A DNA stretch of 64,000 nucleotides from positions 25,937,322 through 26,001,321 of the forward strand of contig NC_134516.1 in assembly GCF_027942865.1 (NCBI RefSeq), given 5' to 3'. The position numbers and the translations under genes are program-made. This stretch comes from Odontesthes bonariensis (taxonomy: Eukaryota > Chordata > Actinopteri > Atheriniformes > Atherinopsidae). The notes under the pieces were generated by a model. The model worked only from the letters and a program-made list of their open reading frames with translations. It did no database searches and was not told the origin of the DNA. Position 1 is the first letter of the stretch, and each line of letters begins with the position of its first letter. Shown here in pieces: positions 52,630 through 62,904 of this stretch.

Positions 52630-54354
52630 ATGGATATTTGCAACCGTTTTGAGGTTAACGGTCAGAATTCCCTATATGTAACAGGTATAGGATCGGATTA
52701 CACAGATGAAGAAATTGATACTGTGTTCAAAGTTAATGGAGACATTTCTAAAATAGTCAGGATCCCTGATGAATCAGGACAACCAGAGGGTAGAGCCCTG
52801 ATCCAGTACGCATCTGACAGGTCTATCTATAGAATGGACCCCCTTACCTTGGGCAACTTACAAAGTCCAAAGGACCCTGCTGTGTCGTGGTTTGCGAGAA
52901 CCATTAGAGATGTTTGTCAGGAAGAGATGGGGAGGGAGATAGCTCGCAGATACCTGGATGAGCTACAGTCTGTTGCAGGTAGTGGCAGGGCAGGTTTCTT
53001 GAGTGTGCTTCAGGGGGAGCTGCAGGAAAACCAGAGCACATCACAGACTGTGCATAGTGGTGCTACGCCGCCACATGCAACTCAAAATGAAAACACGTCT
53101 AATAATGATCGAAATGAACCTGCAGAACCCACACATGTTCATAGTGCACCTGCTAGTGTACCAGTGAGTCCAGCTCATGTCAGTGAGAATGTTTTTAATC
53201 CCCCCCAGATCCAGAAAGTGATTGTGGAGCATGTCATCCGAAGTGAGTCCACCACTTCATCATCCCCACAAATAAGGATGCGCACCCTCTCTGGACGAAT
53301 GCCAAGACCCAATGGTGAGGTGGATTATGAAACGTGGCGCACCCAAGCTGATCTTCTCCTTAACGATTCTTCTTTGAATGACGCTCACAAGGTGAGAAGG
53401 ATTCTTGAGAGCTTGCTGACTCCAGCAGCTAATGTTGTGAAGCCTCTTGGCATCTCTTCACCACCGAGCGTTTATGTCACTCATCTTGATTCTGCTTTTG
53501 GTGTCGTGGAGGATGGAGAGGAGTTATTCACTGCATTTCTCAGCTCTAACCAAAATAATGGAGAGAAGCCATCAGCATACTTGAACAGGCTCCATAGCCT
53601 CCTCACAAGGGCAATTTCTAGAGGGGGAGCCTCAGCTGAAAATTCCAACGACCACTTGCTCAGACAATTCTGTAGGGGTTGTTGGGATCAGAGTATCATC
53701 ATAGGCCTACAGTTGGAGTGCAAAAGGAGCAATCCTCCAACATTCCCCGAGTTCCTCCTCATGTTGAGAACTGAGGAGGACCGTCGTTCAGCAAAGCTAG
53801 ATAGGATGAAAAAGCATTTAGGTGCTCCAAAAGCTAATATGTATGCCCACCATGTTTTTGATATGCCCTCTTATGACTGTGAGCCTGTCCCATTGCCTAA
53901 CACAAAGCAAAATGAGGCATCAAAGCTTGAAAAGAAAGTGGATGAGCTAACTAAACAGCTGGAAAAGCTAAGCAAAAAGCCACAGAGCCTCACTCATGAT
54001 TGTAACCCTTCCCTAGTTTCAAAACCAAAGCAAGGTGAAACCTCTAGCATTGAGAACAAGATAGCTGAGCTGACAAAACAAGTTGAAAAACTAGCACAAA
54101 GTCAGAAAGAGAGTGAGGGCACTCAAAAGAAAGACTGCTTTGCAATCAGTAATAATAACATGAGGAGACCCTTTAAGGTGCCTGGAATGCCAAGGCCGTG
54201 GTTTTGTTTTAAGTGTGGTGAAGACAACCATATTGCCGCTCATTGCTCAAACGAACCTAACCCCACACTGGTTCGCAAACAAAATGCAGAACTTAGAGAG
54301 AGGCAAGATAAGTTTTTAGCTCAGCAGGCTGCTTCCCCTTTTGCTTTAAACTAG
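52630..54354 (+). CDS. gag: gag of gypsy element, PNMA-like (574 aa)
   Basis: Starts at ATG 52630; the open frame extends to a TTG at 52603 but that is not a plausible start. Residues about 10-70 (LYVTGIGSDYTDEEIDTVFK) form an RRM-like region as at the start of PNMA proteins. 80-215 is a variable Ser/Pro/His-rich stretch. 217-400 (RTLSGRMPRPNGEVDYETW ... AYLNRLHSLLTRAISRGG) is the capsid N- and C-lobe. 435-500 is a Lys/Glu coiled coil in two similar blocks (KKVDELTKQLEKL and NKIAELTKQVEKL). 526-539 is one CCHC zinc knuckle (CFKCGEDNHIAAHC) for RNA binding. Gag assembles the particle that packages the element's RNA. The frame ends TTTAAAC-TAG, a frameshift site. Confidence 0.9.
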   Translation: MDICNRFEVNGQNSLYVTGIGSDYTDEEIDTVFKVNGDISKIVRIPDESGQPEGRALIQYASDRSIYRMDPLTLGNLQSPKDPAVSWFARTIRDVCQEEMGREIARRYLDELQSVAGSGRAGFLSVLQGELQENQSTSQTVHSGATPPHATQNENTSNNDRNEPAEPTHVHSAPASVPVSPAHVSENVFNPPQIQKVIVEHVIRSESTTSSSPQIRMRTLSGRMPRPNGEVDYETWRTQADLLLNDSSLNDAHKVRRILESLLTPAANVVKPLGISSPPSVYVTHLDSAFGVVEDGEELFTAFLSSNQNNGEKPSAYLNRLHSLLTRAISRGGASAENSNDHLLRQFCRGCWDQSIIIGLQLECKRSNPPTFPEFLLMLRTEEDRRSAKLDRMKKHLGAPKANMYAHHVFDMPSYDCEPVPLPNTKQNEASKLEKKVDELTKQLEKLSKKPQSLTHDCNPSLVSKPKQGETSSIENKIAELTKQVEKLAQSQKESEGTQKKDCFAISNNNMRRPFKVPGMPRPWFCFKCGEDNHIAAHCSNEPNPTLVRKQNAELRERQDKFLAQQAASPFALN

Positions 54355-54410
54355 TAGCAGCTCCTGCTATGGGACATCCAGGAGCTGTAGTTGAGGATAA
54401 CCCCTGTCCC
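54345..54410 (+). promoter_or_regulatory. -1 ribosomal frameshift signal with predicted pseudoknot
   Basis: Slippery heptamer T TTA AAC (54345-54351, gag frame) directly before the gag stop. After a six-base spacer comes a perfect 9-bp stem, CAGCTCCTG (54358-54366) with CAGGAGCTG (54379-54387). Loop bases GGGACA (54371-54376) can pair with TGTCCC (54405-54410), giving an H-type pseudoknot. The -1 frame is open from here into pol. Confidence 0.8.
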
Positions 54411-57400
54411 AACAGATCAGTTAACGGTGCTGAGGCACAAAAGAGAGTTATAACACAGACAATGAGTGAAACTTACCGTAACACAGAGCGATCCATACCT
54501 TCAGGACTTGTAGGTCCTCGTTGTGCAGCTTCTGTCTTCCTTGAGGGTGTACAATGTGAGTCCATCATGGACACTGGTTCACAAGTTACAACAGTGTCTG
54601 AGTGTTTTCATAAAAAACATCTATCTCACTTACCTGTACATCCAATTCATGCCCTTCTTGAAATTGAGGGAGCTGGTGGACAGCATGTCCCCTACCTTGG
54701 CTACATAGAATCTCGTGTCACATTTCCCCTGTCCGTTCCTGGCAGGGAAGAGGAGCTAGTTGTGTTAGCACTTGTGGTGCCAGAGTGTCAATTCAACAGC
54801 AGGACCCCACTGTTGATTGGGACTAATGTGTTATTCCGACTCTATGAACAAATACTTGAACGAGATGGTCCAGAGTTCGTTCGCCAACTCACCTCTAGAG
54901 ACCTTGCAGTGATTTTCCAGCATATTGCCCGGATCCATGACCTTGACGATCATGCGCATCCTGTCAGGTTACATGGTGGAAATCCCATCACCATCCCTGC
55001 TAAGCAAAAGTGCTGCGTCACAGGCAATGTCAGGCTGAGAAAGAACAGTCAAAACACATTTGTGCTTGAACCCAATGAATGTCATGGGTTGCCAGGTGGC
55101 GTATTCCTTGAAGCTGCTTTAATAGACATTCCCTTTAAATCCAGCAGCAAGGTCCCTGTCATCCTGCGTAACCTGAGTGACCGTGACGTTACGCTGCAGC
55201 CAAAATCCATCATTGCTCAAATATGTGCAGCTCAGCGGGTCACATCGCTTGGACAAGAACAAGGTGACTCTTGTCACAACAAACCTGACAGTGACAACCT
55301 CAAGTTCGGTCTTGATGATTCACCGATACCTGAACACTGGAAAGATCGTATCATCACCAAGCTTAGATCAATTCCAGAAGTCTTTGCGGTGGATGACCTG
55401 TCATATGGTCACACCACTGCTGTGAGACATCACATCAGGCTTCATGACGAGACTCCTTTTAAGGAGAGGCCAAGGCCTATTCATCCCAGCGATAGAGAGG
55501 CAGTCAAGCAACATCTTAAAGAACTGCTTGATGCAAGAATCATTAAAGAGTCACAGAGCCCCTTTGCATCACCAGTAGTCTTGGTGCGGAAAAAGAATGG
55601 CTCAATTAGGCTATGCATCGACTACAGGAAGCTAAATTCTCGAACCATCAGAGATGCATATGCTCTTCCGAACATTGAGGAGACATTTGCAGCCCTTAGC
55701 GGTGCTAAATGGTTCTCCGTCATGGACCTTAAATCTGGATATTACCAGGTTGAGATGGCTGAAGGAGATAAGCCTAAAACCGCTTTCACTTGTCCCCTTG
55801 GCTTCTTTGAATTTAATCGCATGCCACAGGGTGTCACAAACGCGCCGAGCACCTTCCAGCGCCTTATGGAGAGGTGTGTTGGTGACTTGCATCTCAACGA
55901 GGTATTAGTTTTTCTGGACGACTTGATTGTGTTTTCAGACACATTGGAGGAACACGAAGCACGGCTCATGAAGGTGCTGAACCGTCTTAAAGATTACGGC
56001 TTAAAGCTGTCTCCAGAAAAATGTCACTTCTTTAAGACATCGGTCAAGTATCTTGGTCATCTAGTGGATGCTCAGGGAGTTCATACTGACCCTGGCAAGA
56101 TATCTGCCTTGAGAGATTGGCCTCGTCCTTTGAATAGGAAAGAGCTAAAATGTTTTTTAGGCTTCGCTGGGTACTATCGGCGGTTCGTCGAGGGGTATTC
56201 CCAGATAGCCAAACCTCTTAATAGCCTGACAGCGGGCTATTGTCCACCAAAGAAGAGAGGCAAAGTGTACAAGAGAGAGCGCTCCATACCTCTTCTTAGT
56301 CCCAATGCACCCCTCGGTGAGGAGTGGACTCCCGAGTGTGAAGGTGCATTCAGAACTCTAATCGAGAAATTGACGACCGCGCCCATTCTTGCCTTTGCAA
56401 ATCCACAACTGCCATATGTTGTGCATACTGATGCTTGTCGTGACGGATTGGGAGCTGCGCTCTACCAAGAGCAGGAGGGGAAGCTCAGAGTTGTCGCGTA
56501 CGCCAGTCGAGGTCTTTCCAAAAGCGAGAGAAACTATCCTACTCACAAGCTCGAATTCTTGGCCTTAAAGTGGGCTGTTTGTGAGAAGTTCAATGATTAC
56601 CTTTATGGATCAAGCTTCACTGTACTTACCGACAACAATCCCCTCACATACGTTTTGACATCTGCAAAGTTAGATGCTGCTGGACATCGCTGGTTAGCCG
56701 CTCTTTCTACTTACCAGTTTACCATCAAGTACAGAGCGGGGCAGGCCAATGGCGATGCAGATGGTTTATCCCGGCGGCCTCAAGGTCCGCCTCTTGAGGA
56801 TGAAGCTTTCACAAAAGAAAGAGAGAGAATAGAGGACATGAAAAAACGTCTCATGGAGACGAGACATGACATGGGTCATGAAGTGTTCTCTGCATTATGT
56901 CAACGTCATCTTGTGACATTTGGAGGTGAACAGCACCATCATTCAGAGCAACCTGTCGTTGCCGAGTCTCTTGCTGTACACCCCTCTTTAGTGCCTGATG
57001 TTTTCGGTGAGGACACTTTACCATCCATGACTAAGTCTGACTGGTGTAATGCTCAAAATAATGACCCATCTATCTCACGTGTCATCACCTTTGTGAAGAG
57101 AGCTGTAAAACCCAGTTTCAGAGAGACAAACCTTGAGCTTCCAGATGTAAAACTTCTTCTCAGGGAATGGAAAAAACTCGAACTCAGGGATGATGTCCTG
57201 TACAGGAGTTGGTCAGGAGGTGACCTTGTCTACCAGTTGGTCTTACCTGAGCAGTTCAGAGAGAGAGCACTGCAGGGAGTGCATAATGATGTTGGCCATC
57301 TTGGTTCTGAGCGTGCACTTCATCTTGCTCGTGCCAGGTTCTACTGGCCAAGGATGGCCAGAGACATTGAGGAGAAGTGCAAAAAGTGCGAGCGCTGTTT

Positions 57401-58997
57401 CAGGAGGAAGGCTGTGCCGCAAAAGGCTGCGCCTTTGGTGAACATTTCTGCTACTTACCCGCTCGAGCTTGTTTGTATGGATTATCTATCCCTTGAGCCA
57501 GATAACAGAGACACAAGAAACATTTTAGTCATCACTGACCACTTTACAAAATTTGCTGTGGCAGTGCCGACTAGAGATCAGAAAGCCAAAACTGTTGCAA
57601 AGGCTTTATGGGAAAACTTTATTGTTCACTACGGGTTCCCCAGTCGTCTGCTCAGCGACCAAGGTAGAGACTTTGAATCTAAAACAATCAGAGAACTCTG
57701 CACACTGATAGGAGCAGACAAAGTCCGTACCACCCCGTACCATCCCCGGGGAAACCCGGTGGAACGGTTTAACCGGACTCTCCTAGGTATGCTAGGGACC
57801 CTCGAAGAGAGAGACAAATACCATTGGAGAGATTTTGTCAAACCTTTGGTCCACGCATACAATTGCACGAGAAACGATACAACAGGCTTTTCGCCTTATG
57901 AATTAATGTTTGGTAGGCAGCCCAGACTGCCAATTGATCTAGTCCTGGGAATCCACCGTGATATGGGGAACCACAAGACCCACTCAGAGTATGTCAAGGG
58001 CCTTCGTCAGCGCTTACAAGAGAGCTACTCTTTAGCTGCTAAAAACTTCCAGAAGATGGGAGGGAAGAACAAAGCTAGGTTTGACAAGAAGGTCAGGGCA
58101 GCTGAACTCTTCGAGGGGGATAGGGTCTTAGTGAGACACGTGAATATCAGGGGGAAACACAAACTAGCCGACAAGTGGGAACAGAAAATCCATGTTGTTG
58201 TCAGACGGATTAGAGACAGTCCTGTTTATGTAGTCAAACCTGAAACAGGGGAGGGTCCGCACCGCACATTGCATAGAGACCTCCTTCTGCCATGCGGGTT
58301 CCTACCTGTAACAGAGATCCGAGAGCACAGTTCTCCCACTGACACGTCAAAGAAAATGAGACTGCGAGACAAAACAACAAAAGACATACAAGAGGATGTT
58401 GACTGTCAGGAGGACGAGTCGTACAGTGATGAGGATGAACTGTATCCTAGCCCATGGGTGCCAGAAATCATCACTAGGGGTCCTTTCCTACAGAGGGAAG
58501 GAGGCTTCAGTGAGCCTCAACGAGCTTCCAGGGTATCAAACCCTGACATTCCTTCTTTTGTGCCCCAAAGCCCCACACACTTACCTGAGAGATCTACTCA
58601 CGAGCTTCAACCAGAAACTCCTCTTGTCAGCTCTGAGAGTAGTAGTTCAGTTACACATCCTACTTCACACTGTAGGCTCCCAGGCCATGTTGTTATTGAC
58701 ATTCCAGAACCTGATATGACACATATCTCACCTGTTAGAGAGGACACAGATCTCATCACCACAGACCCTGTAGTTATGGACACTGACAATGTAACATCTG
58801 AGAGTCTAGACTGTGAGAACACAAGTGTCAGGCGTTCTGCTAGGGAGAGACGTCCGCCTCGGAAACTCACTTATGATGAGCTGGGGGAGCCTTTAACCTT
58901 GGCCATCAGTTCGTTCTTTCAGGCTTTAGGAGATGCCATTAAGCATGTATCTGTACCTGTAGGGGCAGGCATGCATGCAGGGACTCATGCAGTCTAG
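54369..58997 (+). CDS. pol: pol of gypsy element: protease, RT, RNase H, integrase
   Basis: A frame of 1542 codons from ATG 54369, -1 relative to gag. The true N-terminus is probably reached by frameshift at 54351, not by this ATG. Numbering from the ATG: protease DTG 68-70; RT with RLCIDYRKLN and active site FLDD 515-518; RNase H with D688 (HTDAC); integrase zinc domain H972, H977, C1004, C1007; catalytic D1038, D1097 and E1132 (DD35E spacing); a GPY/F-like segment at about 1255-1310. A charged, Ser-rich tail follows and no chromodomain is seen. All key residues are present, so the enzyme set looks functional. The protein makes cDNA from element RNA and inserts it in the genome. Confidence 0.95.
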   Translation: MGHPGAVVEDNPCPNRSVNGAEAQKRVITQTMSETYRNTERSIPSGLVGPRCAASVFLEGVQCESIMDTGSQVTTVSECFHKKHLSHLPVHPIHALLEIEGAGGQHVPYLGYIESRVTFPLSVPGREEELVVLALVVPECQFNSRTPLLIGTNVLFRLYEQILERDGPEFVRQLTSRDLAVIFQHIARIHDLDDHAHPVRLHGGNPITIPAKQKCCVTGNVRLRKNSQNTFVLEPNECHGLPGGVFLEAALIDIPFKSSSKVPVILRNLSDRDVTLQPKSIIAQICAAQRVTSLGQEQGDSCHNKPDSDNLKFGLDDSPIPEHWKDRIITKLRSIPEVFAVDDLSYGHTTAVRHHIRLHDETPFKERPRPIHPSDREAVKQHLKELLDARIIKESQSPFASPVVLVRKKNGSIRLCIDYRKLNSRTIRDAYALPNIEETFAALSGAKWFSVMDLKSGYYQVEMAEGDKPKTAFTCPLGFFEFNRMPQGVTNAPSTFQRLMERCVGDLHLNEVLVFLDDLIVFSDTLEEHEARLMKVLNRLKDYGLKLSPEKCHFFKTSVKYLGHLVDAQGVHTDPGKISALRDWPRPLNRKELKCFLGFAGYYRRFVEGYSQIAKPLNSLTAGYCPPKKRGKVYKRERSIPLLSPNAPLGEEWTPECEGAFRTLIEKLTTAPILAFANPQLPYVVHTDACRDGLGAALYQEQEGKLRVVAYASRGLSKSERNYPTHKLEFLALKWAVCEKFNDYLYGSSFTVLTDNNPLTYVLTSAKLDAAGHRWLAALSTYQFTIKYRAGQANGDADGLSRRPQGPPLEDEAFTKERERIEDMKKRLMETRHDMGHEVFSALCQRHLVTFGGEQHHHSEQPVVAESLAVHPSLVPDVFGEDTLPSMTKSDWCNAQNNDPSISRVITFVKRAVKPSFRETNLELPDVKLLLREWKKLELRDDVLYRSWSGGDLVYQLVLPEQFRERALQGVHNDVGHLGSERALHLARARFYWPRMARDIEEKCKKCERCFRRKAVPQKAAPLVNISATYPLELVCMDYLSLEPDNRDTRNILVITDHFTKFAVAVPTRDQKAKTVAKALWENFIVHYGFPSRLLSDQGRDFESKTIRELCTLIGADKVRTTPYHPRGNPVERFNRTLLGMLGTLEERDKYHWRDFVKPLVHAYNCTRNDTTGFSPYELMFGRQPRLPIDLVLGIHRDMGNHKTHSEYVKGLRQRLQESYSLAAKNFQKMGGKNKARFDKKVRAAELFEGDRVLVRHVNIRGKHKLADKWEQKIHVVVRRIRDSPVYVVKPETGEGPHRTLHRDLLLPCGFLPVTEIREHSSPTDTSKKMRLRDKTTKDIQEDVDCQEDESYSDEDELYPSPWVPEIITRGPFLQREGGFSEPQRASRVSNPDIPSFVPQSPTHLPERSTHELQPETPLVSSESSSSVTHPTSHCRLPGHVVIDIPEPDMTHISPVREDTDLITTDPVVMDTDNVTSESLDCENTSVRRSARERRPPRKLTYDELGEPLTLAISSFFQALGDAIKHVSVPVGAGMHAGTHAV

Positions 58998-59007
58998 AGG
59001 GGGAGAG
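58996..59007 (+). promoter_or_regulatory. polypurine tract
   Basis: AGAGGGGGAGAG immediately before the 3' LTR, overlapping the pol stop region. It primes plus-strand synthesis. Confidence 0.85.
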
Positions 59008-60387
59008 TGTAACCCTGGTTAGAATTACAACACTCAGAAATACCAGTTTCCTCAAATGAATCATAGTTTCATTGCAATGTAGTTGTTTCTCGTCCAGTAG
59101 TAGAATTTATGAGCTTACCTGAACGCATCACCTGCGGGCCTCGTGTGTGAGAAGGTGAGAGAAAGAGAAAGAAAAGGAGAAGCCTCGTGCAGCCGCAGGA
59201 AAAGTGTCCCTGTTCGACGGCCAAAAGTGCTGATATTGTTGAAACTGTCGTTAGAGATTGAGTGTGGAGAGAAACTTACCTGTTGGAAGTGAAACCGATC
59301 CCGGGAGCGACTCGGACGAGTGTTTCCCAGACTTTTCGGAACTATTTTGGTGAGTTAGCTGCACCGATAGCTCGTTAGCTCAATTAGCAGTATCATTCTG
59401 GTTTAGTACACAAGAAAGAAAGCCAGCCAGAATAGTCAAATGTTAATGGTACTGAAAAATGTTTTTTGTGATACTGTGACAATATGTTGTTATTGTGTGT
59501 TACCGTGACGAACGTGTAGCAATTTACCAGCTGTTAGCTCAGCTGCGGCCTGTTAACGAGGCCGAGCACGGCTCCACATCCGTCGCTATAGCTCAGATGC
59601 TAAAATGATGCAGCATTTCATGTGTTTCATATTCCTGTAGCTAAGTTGTTTATATTTCATTTAATGAGCTGTATTGTTTAATGTGCACTAGGAAAAAAGT
59701 AAAACGGTCATTTAAGCTGATGAGTAATTACGCTGCATGTTATGCAGGCTGGTTTTGTTAGAGGGACGAATTCCTCCGCTCAACTGTGATCCACACCACT
59801 ACTGTTGCCGCATGGAGACTCATGGTTCATCGGGACCAGTGTGGGCATCGGTGTGGTAGGACAGGACCCAGTCCTGAGGAGTCACACATTTTATTTGCAC
59901 TTTCTTTTCTGAGATCTCAGTATTTTCTTTCTTTTACATTTTTTTTTCCGAAAAAAACAAATTGACAAAGGAACTTAAAGAACTGTTTTCCTTGGAGGAT
60001 CCTGAAGGACAGTAAACTGAAACAAACAGTGGAAACAAGGAATAAAAAGGACAATTCAACCCATTAAAGGGGAAAGAGACATTTTTATTTTATTTTATCT
60101 TTATTATTTTTATACCAGTACTTACCTGTTTCAGCTAATTTCATTTCATTCTGTGAATTATTATTTTGCTTTAAGAAGAACTGTATTTCATTTAATGGGT
60201 GCAAAAACTGAACATTTCCCGTTAAAAACAAAGCTGAACGTTTCAATATAAACATTCATACCATATTTTGTGTTGTGTGTTATGTGAGGTGGAGATCAAT
60301 GCTCTCATGCTTCAGTGCTACTGCCAGTCTCCTTAGTCGAACTTAGTTGATTAGATAGAACCCAAGAAGACTAAGAGAAAGGTTACA
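59008..60387 (+). repeat. 3' LTR of gypsy element (1380 bp)
   Basis: Near-identical to the 5' LTR; carries the 34-base block missing there and a five-base longer TTTTA run near 60090. Confidence 0.95.
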
Positions 60388-60391
60388 AAGG

Positions 60392-60831
60392 CATCAAAGT
60401 GGACAGAGTTTTTTTGGCATGGGACCTTCCCCTGAAGGCTGTTGGCGGTCCCTGTACAAACCTCCTGTTGACAAACGGACAGGAGACATCCAGTGGAAGA
60501 TCGTACATGGGGCCATAGCTACAAACAGGTATCTGGTGCACCTCGATCCTGGCACAGGGGATGGCTGTCCGTTCTGCCCTCGGTCAGAGACAGTCTACCA
60601 CCTCTTTGTCCAATGTCCCAGACTGGAGGCGCTGTTCAGACAGCTGCAGAGGTGGTTTCAGGGGTTAAGTGAGGGTTTCTCCTCCAGCCTGTTCATCTTT
60701 GGGCCACATTATTGTGCAAGGAGGAAGGCTGTACTTCAGTTGATTAAAGGGATAATCCGGAGTAAAATGCACTTTAGATCCATTTACGGGATGTTGGGAG
60801 TACATATGTTGAGTTGACATCAAAATCATGT
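60392..60831 (+). mobile_element. Tx1/L1-like LINE 3' fragment, composite unit 2 end and unit 3 start
   Basis: Continues the target sequence interrupted by the gypsy insertion (GCATCAAAGTGG), then the full zf-RVT-like frame 60419-60817. After GTTGAGTTGACATCAAAATC it leaves the composite unit. Confidence 0.8.
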
Positions 60832-60885
60832 CATTTGGATGTGTTCTGAGAATTTCGATTTGACCGTTTTTAGCCAAATCAAGGA

Positions 60886-61195
60886 TCAAACATCTTCAGG
60901 CTGCTCTGATTGGCTGTCGCAGGATTAAAGGTCTTCAGGCTGCTCTGATTGGCTGTCGCAGGATCAAAGGTCTTCAGGCTGCTCTGATTGGCTGTCGCAG
61001 GATCTAACATCTTCAGGCTGCTCTGATTGGCTGTCGCAGGATCAAAGGTCTTCAGGCTGCTCTGATTGGCTGTCGCAGGATTAAAGGTCTTCAGGCTGCT
61101 CTGATTGGCTGTCGCAGGATCAAAGGTCTTCAGGCTGATCTGATTGGCTGTCGCAGGATCAAAGGTCTTCAGACTGCTCTGATTGGCTGTCGGGT
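60886..61195 (-). repeat. 39-bp minisatellite, about 8 copies (array 4)
   Basis: Same unit as array 1, left end cut by the junction with the LINE fragment. Confidence 0.9.
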
Positions 61196-62904
61196 CCGGG
61201 TACCAAAGTATAATCCGTTTTTCTGTCAAAACGAAAAAATGAAAAAACGGAAATAGGTGTCCTTTTTCCATTTTTGTTTTAAACCAAAAACGGATTTTTC
61301 TGTCTTCCTAAAAAAAACGAAAAACCAAAATCAAATAACGGACAAAATTTGTTTTTTGGAAATGACTTTTTTCATTTTTCGTTTCTTACATTCGAACATG
61401 ACGGCGGGCAGACCGGAAGTGGAAGTAACACCAAAATAAAAGTAGCGTGCTAATTTAATATCAAACATTTTTTCCGCTTTTTATACACCCATTGTAGGTA
61501 GTAGACTGCATTTATTTTAGTTAAGTGGAACTACAACAGCTGGTTGTTTGGGAGAACGTCATAGGCTATATAAATTATGATAGGCTACAAAAAAGTGATC
61601 ACAGCCAAATATGACAAAAGATTAGGCTAGCCTTTCATTTCTGACAGTTGAACATTGCACATCTACTAACCTTAAAACTAAATAAACGAGAGCAACAAAC
61701 GTCTTTTTTTTTTCTTCTTAAAAGATGTTTTATATTATTTTCATATAATATGCTGATGGTAATTATAGAATGTGAGTGCTTGTGTTATATTGAAAGCGAG
61801 GCTGGGTGTGTCTATGAATATAGACAACAGTGAGGTTTTTTTTAGGTGCTGTACAACTAAATCATAGCGTCTCTGTACAATGACAGAGGCCTTTAGGTAA
61901 CACTTCACAATACTGACTGTGTATTAGAGTGTACATTACGTTCACTTATTTCCTACTTTGCCCGGATTTCCAGTGTAGCCTAACTCCTGGTCAATTCCCA
62001 CCTTCTCCAGTCTTACAGCATAACTCGCCGCGACACTTACCATGTAATACGCGAAACTACCCCAACTTTTGCTCTTTGCTCATGGCGGTTGTGTATGTAT
62101 ACATGTCAGCGGACAAGCTTCACCCTTATTCCAGGGATTTATTATGTTTGTCTTACAGCCTTGTATGATTGGGAATAAGAATATGCTGAGAAATGGACAA
62201 AACAAAGTGTTCCTGACATAAAATAACAGAGTTGCACTGATTTTTCTTATTCATGTTGTTCCTTCATTTAGCTAATACCACTACTGCTTTGATTACCCAC
62301 TGAAGCCTCTTCCTGTCTGCCTCAGTGCAGGTCCCAGCGGGCTCTCAATACAAGGTGCTCAGCAGTTTGGTGTCTAGATTGTTCAATCTGGACAATGTGG
62401 TGGTCCTCCTCACTGTTGGGCCCATGTCAGGATTGCTGGAGATTACAGTAAAATACACCCTGACATAGCCTACAGTTAAGAGTGAACATGTCAGACCCTG
62501 TAATGTGACCTTGCATTTTGCTCCTTTGAGGCCAAAATGTTGCAGCTGTGCGGACAAAGTGGAGTAACATTTTAATGGTTTGAATGTGTTAAAACAAAAC
62601 AACTCATGTCTCTGTGGCATGTGTTTAACTAATAGAACTAGCACTAGAACCCAAACGCACAACTCAGGAACCAAAGGAGTACCCAGTAAACAAAATAGTA
62701 CAAACAACTACAAACACTTTATTCAAAACACATTCTTAACAGAACTATATAACACGCACACACACTGATAGCAATTCAAACATTCCCTTTCATAACTATA
62801 ACTAACTTAACTAACTAACTAACAGAATAACCACAAAAAGAAACCATTAACAATTATGAACCAAAAAAGAAAATATTTTCAGTTAACTAATCACGTCATC
62901 ATGT

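Larger units (their letters stand above)
51188..60387 (+). mobile_element. complete gypsy LTR retrotransposon, 9.2 kb
   Basis: Two LTRs (51188-52529, 59008-60387) with ends TGTAACC...GGTTACA enclose a primer site, gag, pol and a polypurine tract. AAGG is duplicated at 51184-51187 and 60388-60391. The undisturbed target is present at 48578-48590 (TTTAAAGGCATCA). The LTRs differ at only about seven positions plus two indels, so insertion is recent. gag and pol frames have no internal stops. There is no env and no chromodomain. It copies through RNA and integrates with its own integrase; gene order PR-RT-RH-IN marks it as Metaviridae (gypsy), and the gag suggests the lineage that gave rise to PNMA genes. 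Confidence 0.95.

Noticed and set aside
57000-58997. Chromodomain or env in the gypsy element
   Set aside because: The region after the integrase is a charged, Ser-rich tail without chromodomain aromatic pattern, and no third frame follows pol.
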